A stretch of DNA of 34,151 nucleotides from NCBI RefSeq assembly GCF_025165795.1, contig NZ_JAJAGO010000027.1, positions 1 through 34,151 of the forward strand, read 5' to 3'. The translations under genes and the position numbers were made by a program. The DNA is from Streptomyces gossypii. GTDB taxonomy: Bacteria > Actinomycetota > Actinomycetes > Streptomycetales > Streptomycetaceae. Below, piece by piece: positions 15,685 to 23,268 of the stretch. The notes under the pieces are model-generated. The model did not search any database, was not told where the DNA came from, and worked only from the letters and a program-made list of their open reading frames with translations. Numbering within the stretch: the stretch's first letter is position 1; each line of letters opens with the position of its first letter.

Positions 15685-18393
15685 ATGACCATGGACGCGC
15701 AGCCGCCAGTACCGCCGCAGGCACCCGTCGCGACCGCCGCGGCGCCCGCCCGCCCCACCGCCAACGCCATGCGGCGCGCGCTCAAGCGGGCCCGGGACGG
15801 CGTCGCGCTCGACGTGAGTGAGGCCGCCGTGCTGCTCCAGGCGCGCGGCGCGGACCTCGCGGATCTGAGCGCCTCGGCCCGGCGGGTGCGGGACGCCGGG
15901 CTGGAGGCGGCCGGGCGGCCGGGCGTCATCACCTACTCGCGCGGGGTGTTCGTTCCGCTCACCCGGCTGTGCCGGGACAAGTGCCACTACTGCACCTTCG
16001 TGACCGTGCCCGGCAAGCTGCGCCGTGAGGGCCACGGCATGTTCCTCTCCCCGGACGAGGTGCTGGACATCGCGCGGCGCGGCGCCGCACTGGGCTGCAA
16101 GGAGGCGCTGTTCACCCTCGGCGACAAGCCGGAGGACCGCTGGCCGGAGGCGGCCGAGTGGCTGGCGGCGGAGGGTTACGACGACACCCTCGCCTACGTA
16201 CGGGCGATGGCGATCCGGGTACTGGAGGAGACCGGTCTGCTGCCGCACCTCAACCCGGGCGTCCTGAGCTGGACTGATCTCCAGCGGCTCAAGCCCGTCG
16301 CACCCTCGATGGGCATGATGCTGGAGACCACGGCCGAGCGGCTGTGGAGCGAGCCGGGCGGCCCGCACCACGGGTCGCCGGACAAGGAGCCCGCCGTGCG
16401 GCTGCGGGTGCTGGAGGACGCCGGGCGCTCCAACGTGCCCTTCACCACCGGCATCCTGCTGGGCATCGGCGAGGACTACGAGGAGCGGGCCGACTCCCTC
16501 TTCGCGCTCCGCCGCGTGCACCGCGCCTACCACGGCATCCAGGAAGTCATCATGCAGAACTTCCGCGCCAAGCCGGACACCGCGATGCGCGGCATGCCGG
16601 ACGCGGAACTGGAGGAGCTGGCCGCGGCCATCGCCGTCGCCCGCCTCATTCTGGGCCCGCAGGTCCGCATTCAGGCGCCGCCGAACCTCGTCGACGGCGA
16701 GTTCGCCATGATCGTCGACGCGGGCATCGACGACTGGGGCGGCGTGTCGCCGCTGACCATCGACCATGTGAACCCAGAGCGCCCCTGGCCGCAGATCGAG
16801 CGGCTCACCAGCAGCACCCGCGAGTCCGGTTTCGAGCTGCGTGAACGGCTCAGCATCTACCCGGAGTTCGTGCTGCGCGGCGAACCCTGGCTGGACCCGC
16901 GACTGCTCCCGCACGTCACCGCGCTCGCCGACCCGGAGACCGGCCTCGCCCGCGAGGACGCGCCCGTACGGGGGCTTCCGTGGCAGGAGCCGGACGAGAC
17001 CTTCACCGCAGGAGGCACCGGAACGGGCCGCACCGACCTGCACCGCACCATCGACACCGAGGGCCGCACCGCCGACCGGCGGGACGACTTCGACGAGGTG
17101 TACGGCGACTGGGCCGATCTGCGTGAACGGGCCGCCGTCGGCATGGCCCCGGACCCCGGCATGACCCCGGCCGTCCCCGGCACGGCGGACTCCGGTACGA
17201 CGGGCAACGGCACGTCCCCGGAGCGCCTCGACGCGGACGTACGCGCCGCGCTGGCCACCGCCGCCGACGACCCGACCCGCCTCACCGACCCGCAGGCCCT
17301 CGCCCTGCTGCACGCCGACGGGCCCGCGCTGGACGCGCTCTGCCGGATCGCCGACGAACTGCGCCGTGACGTCGTCGGCGACGAGGTGACCTACATTGTC
17401 ACCCGCAACATCAACTTCACCAACGTCTGCTACACAGGCTGCCGTTTCTGCGCCTTCGCGCAGCGCCGCACCGATGCCGACGCGTACACGCTGTCGCTGG
17501 ACCAGGTCGCCGACCGGGCCGCGCAGGCATGGGACGTGGGCGCCGTCGAGGTCTGTATGCAGGGCGGCATCCACCCGGACCTGCCGGGCACCGCCTACTT
17601 CGACATCGCGCGCGCCGTGAAGGAACGGGTGCCGGGCATGCATGTGCACGCCTTCTCCCCGATGGAGGTCGTCAACGGGGCGGCCCGTACCGGCATGTCC
17701 ATTCCGGAGTGGCTGGCAGCCGCGAAGGAGGCCGGTCTCGGTTCGATTCCGGGCACGGCGGCGGAGATCCTGGACGACGAGGTGCGCTGGATCCTCACCA
17801 AGGGCAAGCTGCCGACGGCCACCTGGATCGAGGTCGTCACCGCCGCGCACCAGGCGGGCCTGCCGTCCTCCTCCACCATGATGTACGGGCATGTGGACCA
17901 GCCGAGGCACTGGCTGGCACACCTGCGGCTGCTCGCTGAGATCCAGCAACGCACGGGGGGATTCACCGAGTTCGTCACTCTCCCCTTCATCCACACCAAC
18001 GCGCCCGTCTACCTGGCCGGAATCGCCCGCCCCGGTCCGACCGCCCGGGACAACCGCGCCGTCACGGCGATGGCGCGGCTGCTGCTGCACCCGCACATCA
18101 CCAACATCCAGACCAGCTGGGTCAAACTGGGCGCCGACGGGGCCGCCGAGATGCTCCGCTCCGGCGCGAACGACCTGGGCGGCACGCTGATGGAGGAGAC
18201 CATCTCCCGGATGGCGGGCTCCAGTTACGGCTCGTACCGCTCGGTGAAGGATCTGGTCTCCATCGCGGACGCGGCGGGCCGGCCCTCCCGCCCCCGTACG
18301 ACGGCCTACGGGCCCGTCCCCGAGGAGCGCCGGCGCGCGGCCCTGGCCTCCGACGGCCAACTCCCGGAGCTACTCCCGCTGCTGAACGACTGA
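15685..18393 (+). CDS. fbiC: Bifunctional FO synthase FbiC (CofG-CofH fusion)
   Basis: A 902-aa radical SAM fusion protein. It makes 7,8-didemethyl-8-hydroxy-5-deazariboflavin (FO), the chromophore of coenzyme F420, from tyrosine and 5-amino-6-ribitylaminouracil. Seen: CofG half with iron-sulfur motif CRDKCHYCTF (C96, C100, C103), followed by TLGDKPEDRW and IDDWGGVSPLTIDHVNPERPWP. A Pro/Thr/Gly-rich linker covers about residues 440-515. The CofH half has CYTGCRFCAF (C582, C586, C589), VEVCMQGGIHPDLPG, HAFSPMEV and IQTSWVKLG. Both clusters are intact, so both halves should be active. ATG at 15685 is the likely start; ATG at 15691 is an alternative with GGGGGA 5 bases upstream. A GNAT acetyltransferase gene follows after 11 bases, so the two are probably one transcript. 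Confidence 0.96.
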   Translation: MTMDAQPPVPPQAPVATAAAPARPTANAMRRALKRARDGVALDVSEAAVLLQARGADLADLSASARRVRDAGLEAAGRPGVITYSRGVFVPLTRLCRDKCHYCTFVTVPGKLRREGHGMFLSPDEVLDIARRGAALGCKEALFTLGDKPEDRWPEAAEWLAAEGYDDTLAYVRAMAIRVLEETGLLPHLNPGVLSWTDLQRLKPVAPSMGMMLETTAERLWSEPGGPHHGSPDKEPAVRLRVLEDAGRSNVPFTTGILLGIGEDYEERADSLFALRRVHRAYHGIQEVIMQNFRAKPDTAMRGMPDAELEELAAAIAVARLILGPQVRIQAPPNLVDGEFAMIVDAGIDDWGGVSPLTIDHVNPERPWPQIERLTSSTRESGFELRERLSIYPEFVLRGEPWLDPRLLPHVTALADPETGLAREDAPVRGLPWQEPDETFTAGGTGTGRTDLHRTIDTEGRTADRRDDFDEVYGDWADLRERAAVGMAPDPGMTPAVPGTADSGTTGNGTSPERLDADVRAALATAADDPTRLTDPQALALLHADGPALDALCRIADELRRDVVGDEVTYIVTRNINFTNVCYTGCRFCAFAQRRTDADAYTLSLDQVADRAAQAWDVGAVEVCMQGGIHPDLPGTAYFDIARAVKERVPGMHVHAFSPMEVVNGAARTGMSIPEWLAAAKEAGLGSIPGTAAEILDDEVRWILTKGKLPTATWIEVVTAAHQAGLPSSSTMMYGHVDQPRHWLAHLRLLAEIQQRTGGFTEFVTLPFIHTNAPVYLAGIARPGPTARDNRAVTAMARLLLHPHITNIQTSWVKLGADGAAEMLRSGANDLGGTLMEETISRMAGSSYGSYRSVKDLVSIADAAGRPSRPRTTAYGPVPEERRRAALASDGQLPELLPLLND

Positions 18394-18404
18394 GAGGCAT
18401 ATCC

Positions 18405-18965
18405 ATGACATCGCTGCGGTTCCGTGCGGCAACCCTTGACGATGCCGAGCGGATTGCGCTGCTGCACGCCGACAGCTGGCGCCGCCACTATCGCGGTACG
18501 TACGCCGACTCCTTCCTGGACGGCGACGATCTCCTGCCCGACCGCCGCGCCGTATGGTCGTCGCGGCTCGCCGCGCAGGCGGGCACCATGACGATCGTCG
18601 CTGAGGACGGCACCGATCTGGTGGGCTTCGGACGCGTCGCGTTCGACAACGACGGCCGCTGGGGCAGCCTCCTCGACAACCTGCACGTCACCCACGACCG
18701 CCAGCGCACCGGCACCGGCACGGCCCTCCTCACCCGGTGCGCTGCCGCCGTCGCGGAACAGGCGGCGAGCACCTCCCTCTACCTGTGGGTGCTCGAACAG
18801 AACACCGCCGCACAGGGCTTCTACCGAGCCCTCGGCGGCACCTGCGTCGAGCACGCCGAGGTTCCGCCGCCCGGCGGCGTACCGGCCCGGCTGCACGGCA
18901 CCCCCGCCATGTTCCGCCTCAGCTGGCCCGACGCCTCCGCACTCGCGCCCCCCACCGGCGCCTGA
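18405..18965 (+). CDS. GNAT-family N-acetyltransferase
   Basis: A 186-aa GNAT protein. Seen: a typical N-terminus LRFRAATLDDAERIALLHADSWRRHYRG, then VGFGRVAFDN, motif A LDNLHVTHDRQRTGTGTALLTRC for acetyl-CoA binding, and motif B LYLWVLEQNTAAQGFYRALGGTCVE. Known: enzymes of this class acetylate a wide range of small amines or protein N-termini, so the substrate cannot be deduced. It starts 11 bases after fbiC with GAGAGG upstream, suggesting co-transcription, although no known step of F420 synthesis needs an acetyltransferase. Length is normal. Confidence 0.9.
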   Translation: MTSLRFRAATLDDAERIALLHADSWRRHYRGTYADSFLDGDDLLPDRRAVWSSRLAAQAGTMTIVAEDGTDLVGFGRVAFDNDGRWGSLLDNLHVTHDRQRTGTGTALLTRCAAAVAEQAASTSLYLWVLEQNTAAQGFYRALGGTCVEHAEVPPPGGVPARLHGTPAMFRLSWPDASALAPPTGA

Positions 18966-19127
18966 CGGACGCGGGCGGAAAGCGGATGACCGGCGGCATC
19001 CGCGGCTTCGCCGTGAAAACGATCAAGAGCATTCCGGGCTTCCCCGCAGCCCTGTAGCGCGGGGCCGGTCCCGGTCGGTGATCTTGCTCGGCCGTCGCAC
19101 GGGACCTGCCTGCGACTGCTTCCCGTC

Positions 19128-19154
19128 CCAGGCGACGACGTCACGTCCGCCTGG
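19128..19154. terminator. Inverted repeat between the fbiC unit and the gvp cluster
   Basis: CCAGGCG (19128-19134) and CGCCTGG (19148-19154) with a 13-base loop. It is placed 163 bases after the acetyltransferase stop and 95 bases before gvpO. It could end the fbiC unit or be a regulatory site for the gvp genes. The rest of the 283-base gap has no clear promoter. Confidence 0.35.
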
Positions 19155-19248
19155 TGGACCGGTCACGGTGCGTGGGCGGTGGTAGGGCGGCACCCGGACG
19201 GATCAGTCCCGCATGCCGAGTGTGATCTTTCATGCACAGAATGACGTC

Positions 19249-19575
19249 ATGCCTGATCAACGTGAACGGCGTACGAAGGCGGCGACAAAGACCGCCGCCT
19301 CCCCGAAGCGGTCGTCGCACCAGGGGGGACCGGAAGACGCCGCGAGGCGTGCCTGCCGTGGCTTGAGCCGGCTGATCGGTCACCGCACGGAAGGCGTGTC
19401 GGCGGTGCGCAGGGCCGAGGAGGGCTGGCGCGTACATGTGGACGTGCTGGAGGTGCAGCGCGTCCCGGACACGACGAGCCTGCTGGCTACCTATGAGGTG
19501 GAGCTGAACACACGGGGAGAGCTCACCCAGTACCGCAGAATCCGGCGCTATCGGCGTGGCGCGAGCGATGACTGA
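19249..19575 (+). CDS. gvpO: Gas vesicle protein GvpO
   Basis: A 108-aa GvpO, first gene of the gas-vesicle cluster. Seen: a basic Thr/Ser/Lys-rich N-terminus (about 1-30), a helical segment ARRACRGLSRLIGHRTEGVSAVRR, then the conserved core EGWRVHVDVLEVQRVPDTTSLLATYEVELNTRGELTQYRRIRRYRRG. The WRV..DV.E..R.PDT..LLA.YEV pattern is the family signature. Known: GvpO is an accessory or regulatory factor for gas-vesicle formation. The ATG at 19249 gives MPDQRERR; an in-frame ATG at 19213 would add 12 residues. Neither has a strong Shine-Dalgarno, so the start is uncertain. gvpA follows after 39 bases. Confidence 0.92.
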   Translation: MPDQRERRTKAATKTAASPKRSSHQGGPEDAARRACRGLSRLIGHRTEGVSAVRRAEEGWRVHVDVLEVQRVPDTTSLLATYEVELNTRGELTQYRRIRRYRRGASDD

Positions 19576-19614
19576 CGACTGCGTGCCGCCCCTGCCCGAG
19601 AGGAAGAGCCGCCC

Positions 19615-20121
19615 ATGACGACCACTACCTACAACGAAGCGGTGGCATGTGTGCCGCGCGCCGGGACCCTCTACGACGTCCTCGAACTGATCCTCGATCG
19701 CGGCATGGTGATCGACATCTTTGTGCGAGTGTCGCTCGTCGGCATCGAGATCATCAAGATCGACGCTCGGATCGTGATCGCCAGTGTCGACACGTACCTG
19801 CGTTTTGCCGAGATCTGCAACCGGCTCGATCTGAATCAGGACCAGAGCAGCAGGACGGTGCCGGACCTCTTCGCCGGCCTGCCCTCGAGTGTGGCGGCGG
19901 GCGGCGCCAAGAAGGCCGCACGGTCCGTGGGTGGCAAGGTCAAGGACGCAATCGGGATGGGGGACGACGAGGAGGACGACGACGAGGACGAGCGCGAGGA
20001 CGAGCGCGAGGACGAGCGCGAGCAGGCCGAAGAGCCTCGCAGGCGGCGCACCTCCGCCACTTCCGCGTCGGGTGCCCGCAGCGGCAGCAGGACGCGCGCC
20101 CGCCGCACTCGGGAGGCGTGA
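19615..20121 (+). CDS. gvpA: Gas vesicle structural protein GvpA
   Basis: A 168-aa GvpA/GvpJ-family shell protein. Seen: the GvpA core TLYDVLELILDRGMVIDIFVRVSL, VGIEIIKIDARIVIASVDTYLRFAE at residues 18-66, the amphipathic helix-strand-strand-helix unit that builds the hydrophobic-inside gas vesicle wall. Unlike the roughly 70-aa cyanobacterial protein, it carries a C-terminal extension of about 100 residues: a basic/Ala segment, an acidic run DDEEDDDEDE with three copies of DERE (20-bp scale repeats at 19987-20022), and an Arg/Ser tail. Extended tails are known in Streptomyces GvpA. GAGAGGAAGAG precedes the ATG. It is the only shell protein with the full GvpA signature here. gvpF begins 3 bases downstream. 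Confidence 0.94.
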   Translation: MTTTTYNEAVACVPRAGTLYDVLELILDRGMVIDIFVRVSLVGIEIIKIDARIVIASVDTYLRFAEICNRLDLNQDQSSRTVPDLFAGLPSSVAAGGAKKAARSVGGKVKDAIGMGDDEEDDDEDEREDEREDEREQAEEPRRRRTSATSASGARSGSRTRARRTREA

Positions 20122-20124
20122 GCT

Positions 20125-20916
20125 GTGAGCACCTCCCGGCTGTATGTCTACGGCATCGTCCACGCCGACCGTGTCCTCCCGCCGGGCACCAGCGGGGTGG
20201 GTCGCCCGGCGGCCCTGGCCCGGCTGCTGCCGGTTGGAGAGCTGGCGGCGGTGGTCAGCGACGTGCCGGAGGGTCTGCGCGCCCGACGGCGTGACCTGAT
20301 GGCACATCAGGCTCTGCTGACCGAGGTGGGGGCCGAAGCGCCGGTCCTGCCCATGCGGTTCGGCATGGTGGCTCAGCGGGCGTCGGTGGTCGAGGACGCC
20401 GTGGGCTCCGCGGCCACGGCCCACCTCGCGGCCCTCGACCGGCTCGACGGCAGGACCGAGATGAACCTCAAGGCCATGACCGCCCAATCCCACGTAGAGG
20501 CGCTCGTGCGGGACGACGCGGACGTGCGGCGGCTCATGGCGACCGCACGGAGGCAGCCGTCCTACGAGGGCAACGTGCGGCTCGGCCAGGCCGTCGCCGA
20601 GGCACTGGATCGCCGCGCGTCCGAGTCCGTCGACGAGGTGCTGCCTGAGCTGCGCGCGCTGGCCGAGGGGTTCGTGCGGGGGCCCGACGTTCCCGGATGC
20701 GTGCTGAACGTGTCGTTCCTGGTCCCGAAGGCTGGGGTGGGGCGATTCCGCGCAGCGGTCGAGCACCTGGCCGACGCGTACTCAGAACGCCTGGAGCTGC
20801 GGTTGGCCGGTCCGCTGCCCTGCTACAGCTTCGTCCCCCAGGAGGGGACCGGCTCCGGCCCGGCTGGGCGTCCGGTCGGCGGGCGAACCGCCGAGCACGC
20901 ACCGGCCGGGAGCTGA
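20125..20916 (+). CDS. gvpF: Gas vesicle protein GvpF
   Basis: A 263-aa GvpF/GvpL family protein. Seen: LYVYGIVHADRVLP at the N-terminus, AALARLLPVGELAAVVSDVPE, then HQALLTEVGAEAPVLPMRFGMVA, MNLKAMTAQSHVEALV, a long alpha-helical segment, and a C-terminal strand segment SFLVPKAGVGRFRAAVEHL plus LELRLAGPLPCYSFV. Known: GvpF binds GvpA and lies at the gas-facing surface in some organisms, helping nucleation and assembly. The GTG at 20125 has GGGAGG 8 bases upstream inside the end of gvpA. gvpG starts 1 base after the stop. A second family member, gvpL, is at 23265. Confidence 0.94.
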   Translation: MSTSRLYVYGIVHADRVLPPGTSGVGRPAALARLLPVGELAAVVSDVPEGLRARRRDLMAHQALLTEVGAEAPVLPMRFGMVAQRASVVEDAVGSAATAHLAALDRLDGRTEMNLKAMTAQSHVEALVRDDADVRRLMATARRQPSYEGNVRLGQAVAEALDRRASESVDEVLPELRALAEGFVRGPDVPGCVLNVSFLVPKAGVGRFRAAVEHLADAYSERLELRLAGPLPCYSFVPQEGTGSGPAGRPVGGRTAEHAPAGS

Positions 20917-20917
20917 C

Positions 20918-21271
20918 ATGGGGCTGTTCAGCGGAGTGCTGCTCCTGCCCTTGACGCCCGTACGCGGGGTCGGGTGGGTGGCCGACCGCCTGCTGGAGGC
21001 CGCGGACCGCGAACTGTACGACCCGGCAGTGCTGCGCGCGCAGCTCGGCGAGCTCAACCGCGCCTATGAGGAGGGCGAGCTCGACGAGGACGAGTTCGAG
21101 CAGGAGGAGAACCGGCTGCTCGATCTGCTGGAGCAGCGCGCACCGACCGTGGTCACCCGGGCGAGCTCCCGCCCCGGTGCGGGGCCCGACGGCGCGCTCA
21201 CCGACCCGACCGAGATTGAGACCGAGACCGAGACCGAGACCGAACGAAGTCAGGGAATTCCTCATGAATGA
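20918..21271 (+). CDS. gvpG: Gas vesicle protein GvpG
   Basis: A 117-aa GvpG. Seen: the signature LLLPLTPVRGVGWVADRLLEAADRELYDPAVLRAQLGELNRAYEEGELDEDEFEQEENRLLDLLE (about 8-72), then a low-complexity tail with four ET pairs (EIETETETETER) encoded by a 6-base tandem repeat at 21218-21241. Known: GvpG is a small helical assembly factor that interacts with GvpF and other minor Gvp proteins. The ATG at 20918 follows the gvpF stop by 1 base. The stop overlaps the next gene by 8 bases. Confidence 0.93.
   Translation: MGLFSGVLLLPLTPVRGVGWVADRLLEAADRELYDPAVLRAQLGELNRAYEEGELDEDEFEQEENRLLDLLEQRAPTVVTRASSRPGAGPDGALTDPTEIETETETETERSQGIPHE
21218..21241 (+). repeat. Hexanucleotide tandem repeat in gvpG
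   Basis: Four copies of GAGACC encode ET-ET-ET-ET at the C-terminus of GvpG. Being a multiple of three, changes in copy number would keep the frame. Confidence 0.7.
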
Positions 21272-21953
21272 CAGTTGCAAGAAAGCGGTTCTCGTCGCTG
21301 TCGTCGGCGGCTACCTTCTGGGCCGCACGAAGAAGGCGAAGCTGGCCCTGACCGTCGGCTCGGTGCTGGCCGGACGTCGCCTGGGCCTGGACCCGCAGGA
21401 ACTGGTCAAGAAGGGCGTCCAGAAGCTTACCGAGACACCGCAGTTCGAGCAGCTGGCCGACCAGGTCAGGGATGACCTGGGCGACGCTGTGCGCACGGCT
21501 GTCAGCTCGGTTGCCAATCGCGGTGTCGAATCTCTGACCGGATCGCTTCGCGAGCGTACGAGCCGTCTCGGCGACCAGGGACAGGCGGAGGACGAGCCGG
21601 AGGAGGACGAGCCGGAGGAGGACGAGCCGGAGGAGGACGAGGAGGAAAAGGACGAAAAGGAAAAGGACGAAAAGGAGGCGGGGGAGCCTGAGGAGGAGGA
21701 GCCCGAGGAGGAGCCCGAGGAGGAGGCAGCGGGCGAACAGGAGCGACCACGTAAGAAGGCCGGGAAGGGGGCAGCGGGCGAACAGGAGCGACCACGCAAG
21801 AAGGCCGGGAAGACGAGCGGTGGTGGGCCCCGGCAGAGGCAGGCCGGCCAGCGCTCGTCCGGCGGGAAGGCATCCTCCAGCAGGCCCGGCGCGTCATCCA
21901 CGAGCAAGAAGTCCGCCGGTAGCTCGGGCCAGGGAGGCAAGCGCCATGGCTGA
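21264..21953 (+). CDS. gvpY: Gas-vesicle cluster protein GvpY
   Basis: A 229-aa protein at the position of gvpY in Streptomyces clusters. Seen: a short hydrophobic N-terminal segment KKAVLVAVVGGYLLGRTKKAKLALTVGSVLAG (about 5-37), a helical part to about residue 108, then a highly charged low-complexity half. This contains three EDEPE units (21588-21632), Lys/Glu runs, and two copies of AAGEQERPRKKAGK followed by a Ser/Gly/Lys tail. Known: gvpY is specific to actinomycete clusters and its role is not established. ATG at 21264 overlaps the gvpG stop by 8 bases. Naming rests on gene order and general features more than on a motif. Confidence 0.8.
   Translation: MNDSCKKAVLVAVVGGYLLGRTKKAKLALTVGSVLAGRRLGLDPQELVKKGVQKLTETPQFEQLADQVRDDLGDAVRTAVSSVANRGVESLTGSLRERTSRLGDQGQAEDEPEEDEPEEDEPEEDEEEKDEKEKDEKEAGEPEEEEPEEEPEEEAAGEQERPRKKAGKGAAGEQERPRKKAGKTSGGGPRQRQAGQRSSGGKASSSRPGASSTSKKSAGSSGQGGKRHG
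21588..21815 (+). repeat. Tandem coding repeats in gvpY
   Basis: Two arrays. The first is three 15-base units encoding EDEPE (21588-21602, 21603-21617, 21618-21632). The second is two 45-base units (21726-21770, 21771-21815) that differ at one base within the first 42 and at the last codon. The near-identity of the 45-base copies suggests a recent duplication. Confidence 0.75.
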
Positions 21954-22875
21954 ACAAAGTAAGAAGGCGGACGACGACGTCCCGCCTCTGGAGCAGTTGC
22001 GTGGCGAGGTCCTGCAGTATCTGAGTGCCGCGGGCCAGCGGGCTGTCGGCAAGGTTACCAACAAGCTCACCGAGATCGCCGACCCGTCCAAGTTGCTGCC
22101 GGGCGGCGAGGACGGCGGCGGCGTCGCCGGTGCGGCGGCCCGTGTGGCCCAGGGAGAGAGCCCGGCCAAGGCGTTCGTCAAGGAGAAGGCGAAAGGAGCC
22201 AAGGACAAGGTCGTCGGTGCGGCCAAGGAGGCGGTGGGGGCGCAGGGCGGCAGCAAGGCCGGTGACCTCAAGGCCATCAACATCATCGAACACGTCGACA
22301 TCGGACGTCCGTTGAGCGTGGTGTACAACCACTTCACGCGATTCGAGGACTTCGGCGGCTTCATGAACGGTGTCAGCACCGTGTCCCGGGATGAGGAGGA
22401 CGAGACCAAGTCCACGTGGAAGGTGCGCGTCTGGCCCTCGACGCGCAGCTGGGAAGCCACCGTCTCCGAACAGATCCCCGACGAGCGGATCGTGTGGACT
22501 TCCGAGGGCTCGAAAGGCACAACGAACGGCGCGGTCAGCTTCCACTGGCTCGACGAGAACCTGACGCGTGTCGTGGTCGTCGTCGAGTACTACCCGTCCG
22601 GGTTCTTCGAGAAGACCGGAAACATCTGGCGCGCCCAGGGCAGGCGGCTGCGCCTGGACCTCAAGCATTTCCAGCGCTACGTCACCCTCCAGGCCGAGGA
22701 AGCCGACGGCTGGCGCGGCGAGATCCGTGACGGTGAGGTCGTCCGCAGCCACGACGAGGTCGTGCAGCAGGAAGAGGAGGAGGCGCGAGAGGACCAGGAC
22801 GACGAGGACCAGGACGACCAGGAGGAACGCGACGAGGAGGAACGCGACGAGGACGACGAGGATGAGACGCGGTAG
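21946..22875 (+). CDS. gvpZ: Gas-vesicle cluster SRPBCC-domain protein GvpZ
   Basis: A 309-aa protein at the gvpZ position. Seen: a helical Lys/Ala-rich N-terminal region (1-100), then a SRPBCC/polyketide-cyclase-like domain about 108-265: IEHVDIGRPLSVVYNHFTRFEDFGGFMNGVSTV, TWKVRVWPSTRSWEATVSEQIPDERIVWTSEG, GAVSFHWLDENLTRVVVVVEYYPSGFFEKTGN and a final helix RRLRLDLKHFQRYV. It ends in an acidic tail EEEEAREDQDDEDQDD. Known: the domain binds hydrophobic ligands; in gas-vesicle clusters its role is unproven. ATG at 21946 has AGGGAGG upstream and overlaps gvpY by 8 bases. gvpJ follows after 15 bases. Confidence 0.85.
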   Translation: MAEQSKKADDDVPPLEQLRGEVLQYLSAAGQRAVGKVTNKLTEIADPSKLLPGGEDGGGVAGAAARVAQGESPAKAFVKEKAKGAKDKVVGAAKEAVGAQGGSKAGDLKAINIIEHVDIGRPLSVVYNHFTRFEDFGGFMNGVSTVSRDEEDETKSTWKVRVWPSTRSWEATVSEQIPDERIVWTSEGSKGTTNGAVSFHWLDENLTRVVVVVEYYPSGFFEKTGNIWRAQGRRLRLDLKHFQRYVTLQAEEADGWRGEIRDGEVVRSHDEVVQQEEEEAREDQDDEDQDDQEERDEEERDEDDEDETR

Positions 22876-22890
22876 GAAGGCGAGTCGGTC

Positions 22891-23268
22891 ATGACTGAAC
22901 GCACCATCACCCACCCCGCCTCGCAGCCTTCGGGACCGGCCAACCTCGCTGACATCCTCGAACGCGTGCTGGACAAGGGCATCGTGATCGCCGGGGACAT
23001 CAAGATCGACCTCCTCGACATCGAACTGCTGACCATCCGCCTCCGCCTGTTCGTGTCCTCCGTCGAGACGGCGAAGAAGGCAGGGATCGACTGGTGGGAG
23101 ACCGATCCGGCGCTCTCCACCCGTGCACACCGTGACGCCGTGGATGAGGAGAACCAGCGGCTGCGCGAGCGCGTCGCCGAGCTGGAGGCCGGGCACGAGG
23201 ACCGGGACGACACAGCCGAGAGCCGCAACCACCGCTGGCATCACGTGAAGGAGGCGCGCCGCCCATGA
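22891..23268 (+). CDS. gvpJ: Gas vesicle protein GvpJ
   Basis: A 125-aa GvpA-family minor shell protein. Seen: the core NLADILERVLDKGIVIAGDIKIDLLDIELLTIRLRLFVSSVETAKKAGIDWW (about 18-69), with the GvpJ-type change from the V-SLVG of GvpA to DIKIDLLDIELL. A charged helical C-terminus ENQRLRERVAELEAGHEDRDD could form a short coiled coil. Known: GvpJ contributes to tip or conical-end formation and nucleation of the vesicle. The ATG at 22891 follows gvpZ, and the stop overlaps the gvpL start by 4 bases (ATGA). Confidence 0.93.
   Translation: MTERTITHPASQPSGPANLADILERVLDKGIVIAGDIKIDLLDIELLTIRLRLFVSSVETAKKAGIDWWETDPALSTRAHRDAVDEENQRLRERVAELEAGHEDRDDTAESRNHRWHHVKEARRP

Noticed and set aside
15439..18360. 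973-codon open frame on the minus strand
   Set aside because: Lies opposite fbiC, whose two iron-sulfur motifs and full length are clear. The antisense product has no recognisable domain.
19141..20766. 541-codon minus-strand frame opposite gvpO, gvpA and gvpF
   Set aside because: Mirror of genuine gvp genes; contains runs such as LALVLALVLVVVLLVV that are just the acidic repeat read backwards.
21588..21815. Repeat array that might suggest CRISPR
   Set aside because: The units are short, in frame, have no spacers and encode protein repeats in GvpY.
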